Part shown: in pieces, positions 46,127 to 58,044 of the stretch | How the letters are laid out: each line of letters opens with the position of its first letter | How positions within the stretch are numbered: the stretch's first letter is position 1 | NCBI GenBank assembly: GCA_023078555.1 | Contig: CM041202.1 | Span: 1,360,022-1,424,021, forward strand | From: Ulva prolifera | Taxonomy: Eukaryota > Chlorophyta > Ulvophyceae > Ulvales > Ulvaceae | Reading direction: 5' to 3' | Length of the DNA stretch: 64,000 bases | Notes under the pieces: model-generated | What the model was told of the DNA's origin: nothing | The model's input: only the letters and a program-made list of their open reading frames with translations | The model's database searches: none | Position numbers and translations under genes: made by a program

Positions 46127-49100
46127 ATGGCTCGACCCTCACTGTCTGCAACATGTAGGCAGCTTGGCTGGAAGATGGTGTCTCGAGTGACATCTGCGGC
46201 CTCGGTGCTAGTGGTCGTCATCGGCACCCTCTGTGCCGTGGGTGCGGATCCGCTGCCTACGTCCACCCTTTTGCCCTGCGCCCTCCCTCTGTCATTGGCA
46301 TGTCCAACCCCTGCCCACATGTTGCGCGGAATGCATGGCCATATGGATGCTGCAGATCTACCACTGGCAGTAGTGCTGCCTTGTGCACAGTTGATCTGCC
46401 ACATGCATGCAACTGGGGCAACCCACGTATGAGCTGTCTCAGCACTACTGCGAGTAGCAGCACTGTGTACTCGGGCCCACGAGTTGCACAGATCCATCAC
46501 TGCTGTGGCCCCCACATGCACGTGCATGTTTTCCACACGTCTCCACACAGAGGAACAACTTAAATCAGCTCAAGCCGTTGCACGGCAGAAGACAACAGTA
46601 GACTTTGTACTACTAGTGCTATGTGTGTGAGACAACATGTTGGTTCCGGGTGATTGGGCCTGCCAGCAGCAGCCTGCCACCGCTGCGTCCTTGCAGTCGC
46701 ATGACACGAGCGTGAGGCCTACATCGCCAGCTCGCCAGTGTCAATCGATGCCTTGATGTTGTAATTGTGGGCACTGCTGCAGGTGACGCGTCGGCCGCGT
46801 TCGCCTCGCGCTCCCACGACTACCCGAGCGCCTGGAGAGACCTGCCCAGGCCTGACCCCCACTACAAGCCGCACCCCGACCACGAGCGCCCCTGCGGCGA
46901 GAAGGTCTGCCACCCGAACGGCGTGTGCGAGTGGTCAGGCTGCGGGGACTGCGAGACGTGCAAGTGGGGCAAGTGCGTGGAGAAGGAGTGCCCCCCATGC
47001 CACACGTGCGACGGCGGGGAGTGCACACCCGACTGCGACGAAGGTGAGTGCGTGCGTGACCGCTGGCACGGGTACACGTGCAAGCCGGAGACTCCGGATG
47101 AGAAGGAGTGCAAGCACGACTGGCACTGCCACAAGCCCGGCGAGAAGTGCGTGGACGGCGTGTGTGTCGGTGCGCCCCTGCTGCGTGCTGCGTGCTGCGC
47201 TCCACGGTCGTGTCTGAATCCATGATCAAGAGGTGATCGACCACGTGTGCAACCGGGGTTGGGGGTTCTGCAGCGTGCCCAATGCATTGAGTGCGCCGGC
47301 CGGCTGCCCTCCGCCAGTGTTGGGTCGCTTTGCAGCAACTCCAGGGCTGCCATCCAGAAAGTGGACCTGCATATTCGGAACGGTTCTATGTAATTGGGCC
47401 CGATGACCCAACACTGCCCTCCGCAGTGTGTGGCGCTGCAGTCTTGCGGCCATGCATGCATGCGGACTCTCGCGTGTGACCGCCCCTGACTGTACATGTG
47501 ATAATCTGCTCCGTGAGGCATGCATGCGCAGCGAGATGAGATGCTTGTGTGCTCGTGTCGGTGACTGCTTCTGTTGACTTGCTGCCCCTGTCGTTTGTGT
47601 CAGACGCTGTGGGGCATGCCGCATGCGCATGACCGGGCAACCGGATGCCGTACGTGCTGAGGCCGTGGTGCCTGCTGTGGCGCTATATGGCGCGGCAGCG
47701 TGTGCATCTGCATTGCAACCGGCGGCATATGCATGCCGGGTGTGCATGTAGCGACTGGCCTCATGTGCGCCGCGGATCGCTGTACACCGTCTTGCGCTGT
47801 GTCCATCCGGGTGCAGCCCATCCACTAGTAGCCACAATCCTGCATTGCGAAGCTGCTGTACATGTGCTGTCAATCGGTATGTGTCACAGCGCGGAGACAG
47901 CGTTCGTGATGATGTGATCGCATGCTGCAGCAGCGCGTGGCAGGGCATGTGTGTATTGCTGCAGCTTGCCGCTGTGATGCCTGACAGCGAGAGCACTGCT
48001 GTCCCCCCAGGTGACATGACCTGCGAGGGCAAGCCAGGCAAAGCCCTCGAAGAGGACGGGAGCTGCCCGGAGGCCGAGTGCTTCAACGACGCACACCTCG
48101 GCCAAGTGGTACTGGCCAGCGGGTCACTAACGACCGGAGCGCACTGGACCGTCGGTATCAAGCAGTGCCTGCAGAAGGTGTGCTGCTCTTGCCCCTCAAA
48201 AACAATCTACTGCAGGGCCTGCCCCCGGCCGCCTCTTGGCTCCCGATTTCCTGAGGGTCAAGGTCCTGACACACGGGGCTGTGATCATGCATATAAAAAT
48301 AACATGTGCCACTTACTATAGTATTACATCTTGTTTTCACGTATTGTTATTACATATGATATGTGACAACGTGGCACGCGGACCCCCGTACGCAGGCTGG
48401 GCTTCAGAGCAAATGCGCATGCATGTGCACGGATCCTCTCAGCACCGTATTATTGATTTTTGTTTCCAGCGGAGCTCCGAGGTGATTTTTATACGGGCTT
48501 GTTCAGCACAACGTCTACTCGTATCTGACTTGTGTTCTTAGGCCGCACCATTTCATATGCTTTGCAGCGACGGTCAGGACAGACCGACGCGTGTGTATGA
48601 GAATGTACCTTGCACGTACCAAGGAGGAAGAGGCGCACTCCTGTAGCATCCCCCTGCCATGCTTGACCCGCCTGCAGATTTATTCGTATGTGCAACACTG
48701 TCGCCACAACACTGCCACAACTCTGCACATGTACGGCCATGCCACACCAACTGTCATCTAGATGCGCTTGTGTCCTGCGACGCCTGGATACAACAACTGA
48801 GTTGCCGCGAGCTCGCTGCCGCTCAATCGCCACCAGCGCCAGAGTGCGCAGCGTTGTGGTCGTGACTTGACACCCCATGCGGCTGCCACAGCATCACTGA
48901 TGTGGCACATCATCGTGGTGCCATCGTAATCAGGACTGGCGCGCTCGTGCAGGCCGGCAAGATCGGAACAATCACCTGGGCCTACGCGGAGGATGGCATG
49001 TGCCCCGATACAGTGGACTGCGCAGGCAACAAGGCCAAGAAGGTGGAATTCCACGATACATTCATCGAAGACCTGACAGTCCCGGCTGGCATGTGCTCTG

Positions 49101-52100
49101 GCACGCCCATCTGCGTGTACCTGCGCGACGGCGCCTTCCGCAAGGGCGACCACGGCACCCCCCAGCCCGGGATCCCCGAGATGTGCTACTCCAAAGACGA
49201 GCACCTCTGCAAGACGTGCGGGCCGTATTTGGTCACGGTGCGCCGTACCTCCAGCGTTTGCCGCGTGCATTGAATAAGCATCGATAGCAAATTGTCCCAA
49301 CCCGTCCTGCCCTGGAATGTGGACTGCTTCAAGCAAGACGTTCTCGTGCAATCTGCGGCATCACATATCGCAGTGAATGCCACCAGTGAGGAAAGTACTT
49401 GACAGTGTACATGGATAGCAACGTCAATTCCTGGCTGGTTGTGTATGTAGCCGTATAGTTGCGCCAGCATCAGCTCGGGTGTGCAGCTATGTGCATTAGG
49501 GCCTGGCTTCGGTGTGGCCTTCAAGGAAATATAACAGAATTCTGTTCTATGAGCCCTTGCTTTATTAAGATCTTGCCCAGTGTCTCCATGAGGACATTGA
49601 TTCCCTTTGCCAGTGGCAAGGCTGAAAAGAGAAGCGGCGTGCTTAAGTCGGCATCAAACTTCCGCACCGTGAGCCCGATGACGGTGGTCCTATGGAAGAT
49701 GTTTGTTGCTGCAGCCCAAGCTTCCAAAGGATGCGGAGTGCACACCTGAGGCCACCATAGCTGCTCATGAATGCGCAACGGGCACATGTGCCAAGGATGG
49801 CGAGTGCTCTGTGCTGCTCCTGGATGATAACCTATGCGATACGACCTGCGAGGAGTGCAAGTTCAACACCATGGGCGTGGCACAGTGCATACGTGCGTTC
49901 TCAATGCGGCGCTGGCCCTGTGCTACCAAGTTTTTTACTGCTGTGGTGGTGTCCGTGCTGTTGTCGCTGGCCTCGCTGTGTTGAGCTGCGCGCACCTCGC
50001 AGAGATGTTTCGGGTGAAACAGGCCCTGGTTCTGGCAGATGCATGATACATCTGCTCATGGTAGGGCATTTCTCATTCAACCTTCAGCTCGCTTCTTGTA
50101 AGACGTGACTTGTGTGCAGCCAAGGCCGACGCCCCCCCTACCTGTGACGATCCGGTCTGCACTGAGCCGGAGTGCGATACGACCTGCGAGGAGTGCAAGT
50201 TCAACACCATGGGCGTGGCACAGTGCATACGTGCGTTCTCAATGCGGCGCTGGCCCTGTGCTACCAATTTTTTAACTGCTGTGGTGGTGTCCGTGCTGTT
50301 GTCGCTGGCCTCGCTGTGTTGAGCTGCGCGCACCTCGCAGAGATGTTTCGGGTGAAACAGGCCCTGGTTCTGGCTGATGCATGATACATCTGCTCATGGT
50401 AGGGCATTTCACATTCAACCTTCAGCTCGCTTCTTGTAAGACGTGACTTGTGTGCAGCCAAGGCCGACGCCCCCCCTACCTGTGACGATCCGGTCTGCAC
50501 TGAGCCGGAGTGCGATACGACCTGCGAGGAGTGCAAGTTCAACACCATGGGCGTGGCACAGTGCATACGTGCGTTCTCAATGCGGCGCTGGCCCTGTGCT
50601 ACCAATTTTTTTACTGCTGTGGTGGTGTCCGTGCTGTTGTCGCTGGCCTCGCTGTGTTGAGCTGCGCGCACCTCGCAGAGATGTTTCGGGTGAAACAGGC
50701 CCTGGTTCTGGCTGATGCATGATACATCTGCTCATGGTAGGGCATTTCACATTCAACCTTCAGCTCGCTTCTTGTGAGACGTGACTTGTGTGCAGCGAAG
50801 GCCGACGCCCCCCCTACCTGTGACGATCCGGTCTGCACTGAGCCGGAGTGCGATACGACCTGCGAGGAGTGCAAGTTCAACATCATGGGCGTGGCACAGT
50901 GCATACGTGCGTTCTCAATGCGGCGCTGGCCCTGTGCTACCAAGTTTTTTACTGCTGTGGTGGTGTCCGTGCTGTTGTCGCTGGCCTCGCTGTGTTGAGC
51001 TGCGCGCACCTCGCAGAGATGTTTCGGGTGAAACAGGCCCTGGTTCTGGCTGATGCATGATACATCTGCTCATGGTAGGGCATTTCACATTCAACCTTCA
51101 GCTCGCTTCTTGTGAGACGTGACTTGTGTGCAGCCAAGGCCGACGCCCCCCCTACCTGTGACGATCCGGTCTGCACTGAGCCGGAGTGCGATACGACCTG
51201 CGAGGAGTGCAAGTTCAACACCATGGGCGTGGCACAGTGCATACGTGCGTTCTCAATGCGGCGCTGGCCCTGTGCTACCAATTTTTTTACTGCTGTGGTG
51301 GTGTCCGTGCTGTTGTCGCTGGCCTCGCTGTGCATGAACATGTCTATGTTGAGCAACACTGAGCAACTGCGGTGTTTCAGGCCGTTTGTGGCCCCATGCT
51401 TGACCATACCCTCACACCCTGCTCATATCCGTCCACAGTACAAGAGCTTTCAGCAGTGCTGTATCTCACAGATGCAAGGGGTGTGTGCAGCTAAGCCAGA
51501 CGCGCCGCTGAGCTGCAAAGACGGACCAATATGCAACCCACCATGCCAGGGCTGCACGACTTGTCGGCTCAATGGCGAAGACTTGGTGTGCATGGGTGTG
51601 GCTCACGCACTTAACCCTGATTCATCATGACTTGCGTCCTTACCGCAACTTTGCAAACTCTGCATTTGCAGCAGCAGCCATGCGCGTGCACACCCTCTCA
51701 CGCACACCCACTGGTACACATGTGTGTCTGTCATGTGTGTCTGTGAGAAGTTGCTGTGTAGTCCAGTGCACTGTGTGCATGGCATGCATGTGCATGCATA
51801 GGTCTGATTAGGTCTGTGCAGAGAGTCATGGCAGTTGGGTATTTTATTGCATATAGGTAGACTGTAGCAGGTGAACACTATCGTGTTCACTGAGCTCCCG
51901 CTGTCATGACAGTGTCTCATGAGGACCAAGTTACAGAGGCAGGTAGCACCGCAGAAGACGTACACACACATGTCCGTGTCTTTGTGTGTGCTTTCAGCGT
52001 TAGGCAGCTGCCACATTGAGCAAGCATATGTGTGGCAGAAAGGCATTCCTCTCCTTTGCTATCAGTGCACAGCTAGAGTCGGCTTTATACATGTAGCTTG

Positions 52101-53373
52101 TACACTTTGGAATTGCAGGGTCAGGCACTGCTAGCAATCTAATCTTTCATGCCATCATTTGCCAATACCAGTGTGCCATGCTGGTCAAAGCTGTTTTCTG
52201 TGTGCAGACGATGATCCCATGACTTATGATATGGTGTGCTACAAGTGCGGATTGAGCATCAACTGTGCGCTCAAGGCAGATGCTATGAAGGTCGACATTG
52301 GGAGTATCCAAACCGCGTTCGATTCGCAATGTTTACCCAACAGCGCACAGGGGAATCAGGATCAGATATTTTCATGCGCCCAACAGCGCTGTGAAGGGAC
52401 TCCTGCCATTTACACAACAGATTGCTTCCCTTACTCGGGCCCTCCTGGCATGCTCCGTGCGCCACCCCTCTCGTGCCTCTCAGGGGCAGGTCCCCACAGA
52501 ATCTTTACTGTGCTACATGCATCTGACAGAGATGCACACCTATCGTCCTGTTCACATTTATGGCCATGCCTCACAAGGCGTCTTGGCCTGGCCACAAGAC
52601 GATATACACTGCGCTGAGCAGACTTTGTATGAAGGGTGTCAGCCCTTGAACCCGACATACCCTGCTCCGTGCTTGCAGAATAGACCGTGTTCATGACGTA
52701 TTGCCACAACTTCTTAATGAAAGACTCTTTATCTGATCGGATCAGATTTTGATGGTCGGGAAGAACAGCTGGAATGCTTGGGTTGTTCGATTTCTTCTTT
52801 GCTGAATTCTGCTGTCGTGTGCAGAAGGCGACTGTCCGTGCAGCAGTAGCAGAATCTCCAACTTTGCCGAATACACGGTATGATCATATCGATATCTCTG
52901 CCCCGCAGCATCTGATTAATCTGAATGTCTTCATTTCTGTAATTGTGGTGATAGAAACGCGAGGGGCTATGCGGCAAAGACGAGCCACTTGCAATTGCCA
53001 TTATTGCTTCCATTGCCTTTATTGCTTTCATACAAACAAAACTGATGTTGATTGAAGCACTACTAGTAGTGACCAGTTCGAGTGCACTGGAGTACTCCTG
53101 CCTTGCTCTACCCCTACCAGTGACACTGGAAGTGTATTGCTCGCTATCCTGGACGGTTTCAGTGGATGAGACACTCCATGTTTCTTGTGTGTACAGGTCG
53201 TCGTGAGTGGTGGGACTGACTGCCCTGCCACGTTGGACATCACTGATTGTACAGAAGCGGACAAGTGTGATGCAGAAAGCAACCCACCCTGTTCTATAGG
53301 TTCTGAAAACACTGACTCCACTGATGACTGCATTGTCCCTGCGCCTGGTACCTGTGACGCCACCATGTCATGA
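46127..53373 (+). CDS. Gene C: secreted cysteine-rich protein with amplified short exon, 13 exons, 719 aa
   Basis: Same family as A and B. Exons: 46127-46241, 46783-47169, 48011-48177, 48953-49237, 49715-49892, 50120-50230, 50458-50568, 50796-50906, 51134-51244, 51491-51595, 52208-52456, 52825-52877, 53197-53373. The joined frame is open with matching phases. Exon 1 codes MVSRVTSAASVLVVVIGTLC, a signal peptide, with a second ATG 16 codons upstream at 46127; either start fits. Exon 2 is an extra phase-1 module absent from A and B (CGEKVCHPNGVCEWSGC..CETCKWGKC). Exons 3-4 are the shared N-terminal domain (ICVYLRDG, GPYLVT). The whole phase-2 module block of A and B is missing; exon 5 begins PKLPKDAEC like exon 4 of A but ends CDTTCEECKFN like a short module. 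Exons 6-9 are four near-identical copies of that short module. Exons 11-13 are the shared C-terminus (CYKCGLSINC, GDCPC, VVVSGGTDC). A TGTAA lies about 270 bases after the stop. Confidence 0.83.
49835..51332 (+). repeat. 338-bp exon-intron unit, about 4.4 tandem copies
   Basis: The period is exactly 338 bases (for example exons at 50120, 50458, 50796 and 51134). Each unit contains a 111-base exon coding KADAPPTCDDPVC..CDTTCEEC..GVAQC plus its downstream intron, including a conserved GTGCGTTCTC donor and TGTGTGCAG acceptor. The copies differ at only a few bases (ACC/ATC in the third exon, CCAAGG/CGAAGG at an acceptor). The first copy is partial and forms the 3' half of exon 5. Confidence 0.95.
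51920..51957 (-). mobile_element. Short family-3-like fragment in intron 10 of gene C
   Basis: AAGTTACAGAGGCAGGTAGCACCGCA-like sequence matches the terminal part of family 3 (GGCAGGTAGCACCGCA) with an internal gap. Only about 35 bases are recognisable. Confidence 0.4.
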
Positions 53374-54131
53374 CAGCTGACAAATCCTAGTGTTGATGAT
53401 GTGGTCTGAGGTCAGAGAGGCATTGATGTGGACTGTGTTGTGTCTCTGCGCCATTGTATATGTCCAGATTGCAGTGACCTTCGAAGAGTACATGTGTTGT
53501 TGTGCTGGCTCTATATGCCTTCGTGGAGAATGATGCTGGGTGCACTCTACTTGGGTCCCCGACTCACCATTTCTAATTTGGGTCGTACATGCTTCAGCAC
53601 ATAGTATTGTGTGACTTGATCCACAACCGACATCAAACCGCATGTAACCCACAACAAGCAGAGACACAATTGCGACGTGTTAGATCAGGCTGCAACAATC
53701 ATATATCATATAAGAGAAATCTGTATTCTGACTCCGCGGGCAGACCGCCACACATCATGGCAGACATGCGTATGGTACAGTGCCGTCTACCCTATCCGCC
53801 TAAAGTTGCACGACTGGTTTCTGTTGTTGCCTATGGCCGCAAGTTCAGCAGCCTGGGTTTGGTGTGAAGGCTTAAATAACCCCCAAAATTCGCCAGATGA
53901 ATCAAGCCCGAAATCACAAGCTTAAGGGTTCTTTGAGCCTTTAATCTGGGGGCGGGTCAGGGTTTTATGTTGAGGTTTTTTTCATATTTATTTTTGAAGT
54001 GTGCGCCGCTGTTGCACGCGTGATTGCGGGCACAAATCAGCTCACGTAGCACCAGAACACCAGCAAGCAAATGTATACGGCTTGTGGCTGCACATGACAA
54101 GGCGCAATGATACATGCAGCTTGCTGAAGTG

Positions 54132-54212
54132 TGTGTGTGTGTTACAAGGACAAAGCAAGCGAGGCAGGTAGCACCGCAAGCAAGAAGCAGGGGAAACGCA
54201 CACCACGCAGCA
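54132..54212 (-). mobile_element. 81-bp family-3 retroelement insertion with 14-bp target duplication
   Basis: AGCTTGCTGAAGTG flanks it at 54118-54131 and 54213-54226. Read on the minus strand the insert ends TTTGTCCTTGTAA followed by CACACACACA. It is an extreme 5' truncation. A variable-length duplication plus a simple-repeat tail is the signature of target-primed reverse transcription. Confidence 0.85.
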
Positions 54213-54466
54213 AGCTTGCTGAAGTGCATCATACTCCAATCATACCGAGGATTTAAAAATAATGTTGCGCTGTCGATGTGCCATCGGTCTGCTGTTCCTG
54301 TTCTTCTTGGCTTTAGTTTGCATATACCTTTAGAGTCTACTGTGCTAGCATTCTGTATGATATTTGCGGGAGCAGAATTGTCATCAATATTAGGAGCAGC
54401 AGCTCCCTTTGCTACGTTTGGGCTTTGAAATTCAGCTACGCTTATGCACAAAGCAAGTAGTACATA

Positions 54467-55205
54467 CCAGGGTTGGGTCGCCCCCGATCCCCCGACGTCG
54501 GGATTTGTCGGTTCGGGCTCGATAAATCGGGATGTTTTGGGCAAATCCCGACAACGAGTGTTCATCTTGGGGATGTTGCCAACCTGCAAGACTTGGGCGA
54601 GGAAAAGCCCTTCAAATACCAGGAATCCCACTTCATTGACAACAGAAAACATTAAAGTGCTACATTTAATGCATCGCGTTTGTAGTGATTAATCATGATG
54701 ACAACAGAAGAAATCCATCCAGTTGCTGCACTTTTGTGGCCGTGATCAGCTTTATGGAAGGCTGATGACACTGAAGTTCACTGCATCCGCCGCCTGAACC
54801 AACATCAAGCTTTTTCTGATATCCAAGGCAACTTGTGAACGCGATACTGCTTTCTCTCGTTGCTCACGAGCCAAGTGAGTGCGTTCGCCTGCGCGAGCTC
54901 GTCACGAGAACACGGACAGTACTTAGATACGCCGCTACATCTCGAGCTTTGCGCTCACACATTCGATTGTAACAGAATGAGCTGTTTGATATTGCGCAAT
55001 CATGCATCGCTTGGTACCTGTGGTAATGTGCCGGTCCATGGCGAGCTTTAGCCAAACATAGGAACGTCCACAGAACGAATTTTTCGACAAGAAGATGTGC
55101 CACAATCCGCAAACATACTTCTCTATCCAATGAAACCTTTAAATGCGTCAACGGACGTCGTTTTAGCTAGAAGCCAGCCAGATCGGGGGATTAATCGGGA
55201 TTTTT
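54467..55205. mobile_element. Possible hAT-like element cut at the duplication junction
   Basis: The left end CAGGGTTGGGTCGCCC has the typical hAT start, followed by subterminal GATCCCCCGA and AAATCCCGA words. The inverse words (TCGGGGGATTAATCGGGATT) occur at 55186-55205, right before the junction, but no matching terminal CAACCCTG is present. No transposase is seen. The call rests on the end motif and inverse subterminal words only. Confidence 0.35.
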
Positions 55206-55312
55206 AAAAGCATAAACCTGGGATCAAAAGCATAAACCTGGGATCACAGCCTGGAGGCTTTGAGGTGCATGGTGTATTAATATTGCTCCCTGACTGCTGC
55301 TGTGGTGTGCAG

Positions 55313-55924
55313 AGGGCGACTGCCCATGCAGCGGCCAAGGCATCTCCAACTTTGCCGGATACTTGGTGCGTTGCTCTACCTCTGTGTGGTATGAAGTATT
55401 GCTTCTCCTCGTTGACATGTGGTACACAACATTCAAGTTGGCGAGGCGGGCACTGCCACACTCGCGACAATCAAGTCATAAACACACCCAACAGCTCGCT
55501 CCAACGTTAACACACCCGCGGCGTTGTGACATCATACCCGATCCACATGTGCATTTATGACTGAAGCCGCCATGCGCTGCAGCTGGTGCAGACATTCACA
55601 CAAACACATGTAGACTGTGCACAGTCTACATTTCAGCTTGGCCGTGTTGACATGTACATGGCCCTCCGGAAACTTGAACACTGTGCTTGACGAACGTGGC
55701 CGGCCATTGATGAGCATGTGCTTGATTACAGTAGAGTACAGAAGGACGGGAGGAGACACATTGTGCATGTGCAGGTTACTGTTGCTGGTGGGTCGGAGTG
55801 TGCCGCCACCGTTGCTTGCGACACGACGCTGCCGAAGTGTGACAAAGGTGGAGGCTGCTCCTTGGGTGCCCCGAACACCTGCTCAGTCTTTGAGGGCTGT
55901 TCAGCCAAGGTGCCCCTCGGCTAG
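55313..55924 (+). pseudogene. Orphan copy of the last two exons of gene B
   Basis: Exons 55313-55365 and 55775-55924 correspond to 41141-41193 and 41558-41707, with acceptors, donor and TAG stop kept. No upstream exon lies between the end of gene C (53373) and this point, so there is no start. Several differences change amino acids (S to G, R to Q, A to G in the first; D to K in the second), consistent with lost constraint. Splicing from gene C read-through remains possible. Confidence 0.75.
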
Positions 55925-56073
55925 AGTTGATGTTCGTCTGACAGCCATGCTCCGCACTGGACCGATGAGATGAATCGTTAGCCACTGGCGTGAACATTCA
56001 CCTGGGGATCTGGCATATGGTATCATTTCTTTGGAACTTGAAGGTGCATGTACATGTTGAGGCCTCCGGGTAT

Positions 56074-56095
56074 CTAGGGACCAGCTGGTCCCTAG
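56074..56095. repeat. 22-bp perfect palindrome present only in copy 2
   Basis: The sequence reads CTAGGGACCAG followed by its exact reverse complement. Copy 1 (near 41857) has only the first CTAGGGACCAG, so the second arm arose, or was lost, after the duplication. Confidence 0.85.
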
Positions 56096-57765
56096 GGCAG
56101 GACATGTCAATGGTCGTCTGAGCATAGCGGGCAGTTGTGCTGCTGTTGTGATTCAGAGAATGTGCCGCTCCATCCATGGGTCATGGAGCTGCAGCCCATT
56201 CACAATTGTGGCTCGTGGTCGTTGTGCAAGAGCCTATACCGCCCTGTCGTAGGCAGCGCAGGCTTGGGTCCAACCCGAGTGTTTGTCACCTTCAAGCTGG
56301 GCAGGTGCAACAGGTGCCTCTTCTGCACCGTTGGTGTGAGCGAAGGGGCAGCAGCTTGGATTGCTTTCTTTTTTGGGCTGCTGTGTGAGCAGCTGCGGTT
56401 GGTCAGCTCGCGTGCGCATGCATGTATTGTGTTTTGATGCATTGTTCTGAGTGGTCGTGATGTATCCACATCTCTGTAGGCAATGGTGCTCTCCCTTGTG
56501 ATGTGTGACACTTGTAAGCATCCGCAGATTGATGGAGGATTGGCTGTGAACATGGAAAACGAAGTTGTCACCGGTTTGCTGTTGCCACATTCCTACCTAC
56601 CTTGTCATCATGAACAATGTGGCAAATGCGGCATCTCCTGAATGGTATACATTTGCATATATCGACTTGGAACACCACTGTGTGTATTAATTTAATTTCA
56701 GCCTTCTACCAATGGCATGTCAAATGGAGGACGCATCCGTCGCAACTGACACCCACTGGCACTCGTTCTCAATGCTGTGGACTCCACCCCTCCTTACGTG
56801 CCACCTCCAACTTGTCTGTCGTGACTGACTGTCGTGATCAAGTGTCGTGATTGACTGTTGACAACGCCCAGCACTATCGAGTACAAAATGCAGCAGCCAA
56901 TCTGCCCAGGCAGACCCACAGAGAGCAAGCACTAGTCTCGCCAGACCCAAAAAGACATCTCTTAACAACCGATAATACTTCTGTGCGTGCCAGCTCCTAG
57001 GGACGCGGTCAATGGCGTCCCAGGGAAGCAAACATGGCAGAGCATGCGCTGTACCGCCCGCAGCAACACTACAGACCATTTATAACGCATCAGGATGCAG
57101 TAGAGGCATATTAAGGGTGTTCTGGGGCCATCAGGCATGCTTCCGGTACCGTTGGGCGCGTTTTCGTGCTCGCTGGGCACAATGGGGCTTTTTGCCCAGC
57201 CATGCACGCGGATTTCGGGCCAAAGGTCGACTTCGCCTAGCGACTTAATACAAAGATACAGCAGCATTAAGGAAGTTGCTGCGAGTATATAGACGTTCCC
57301 AGCGCTATCTGGAGCTTCCTGAGGTGCTCGCGGTTCAATTGGACGTGCAGGAGGCCTGAGTGCCGACCAGTGTTCGAATTTTCAACTGACCGTCATTATG
57401 AGTTGTCGGAGGGCTAGCCGACAGACGAACCCCCCTTTCCCGTGCTTGCAAGCACGAGATGGCCTGTTCCAGATCGCGCATGCTATTTGGCAAGCATGTA
57501 TTTTGCATGTGATGGCAGTTGCTTTAAAGCAACCTTGAAATTTCACGTTGGCGCCGCTGAAGGGATGAAGCGGTTCACATATGCATGGGCTTTCAGAGCT
57601 GGCCCGACAATGAAGAATGGCACGGTTGTGTGTAGGTTATGTCGTCAGATATGCAGCCCGTGGTGGTTTCCAAGTTCGATGCAGAATTTGCGATGTGCCT
57701 GGGATCTTGGAGAGCCTGCAATCAAGGATGTTGCGGCTCACGGCATTATAGCGCCAGGCGCCACT

Positions 57766-58044
57766 AGGGGGTCATGCACTCCCGCTACGAGGTGGTCCCA
57801 GTGAGGGCGCGCGAAATCGCGTTTGGGCGGGAAAAGCTCAGCGAATGCCACCGTTTGGGGAGAACCGCCATTATTCGCCAAAAGGGGGGCCTGGGGTGGG
57901 GAGAGTCCCCACAGCCGAGATCGCTCACGCAGAGTCCCCAAACATTGATCACAATATTCGAAGTTGTCCCCAATTACGAAAATTCGGTCGTTTTGATGCG
58001 CGCCCACACTGGGACCACTTCGTAGCGGGAGTGCATGACCCCCT
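57766..58044. mobile_element. 279-bp inverted-repeat element with 8-bp target duplication
   Basis: The ends are 38-base inverted repeats with one mismatch, starting AGGGGGTCATGCACTCCCGC. GCGCCACT flanks it at 57758-57765 and 58045-58052. Copy 1 of the duplication has the single uninterrupted GCGCCACT (near 43460), which proves insertion. An 8-bp duplication fits hAT or P-type elements; the AGGGGG start is not a standard hAT end. There is no coding capacity for a transposase. Confidence 0.92.

Larger units (their letters stand above)
53374..55225. other. Region between gene C and the duplication junction
   Basis: No gene is supported. It contains a family-3 insertion with target duplication (54132-54212) and a stretch with a hAT-like left end from 54467. 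The right boundary is the duplication junction, where a 20-base AAAAGCATAAACCTGGGATC unit is present twice in tandem (55206-55245). Confidence 0.45.

Noticed and set aside
47226-48161. Minus-strand frame of 311 codons, also about 310 codons in copy 2 (61803-62735)
   Set aside because: Between the copies a 5-base deletion and a 2-base gain shift the frame and scramble the protein in between, and it overlaps the plus-strand exon at 48011-48177; it behaves as non-coding.
49835-51332. CRISPR array
   Set aside because: The repeats are long, contiguous 338-bp exon-intron units without variable spacers, in a eukaryotic gene.
53957-54652. 231-codon minus-strand frame
   Set aside because: It crosses a family-3 insertion with its target duplication and the start of a hAT-like end, so it cannot be one conserved protein.
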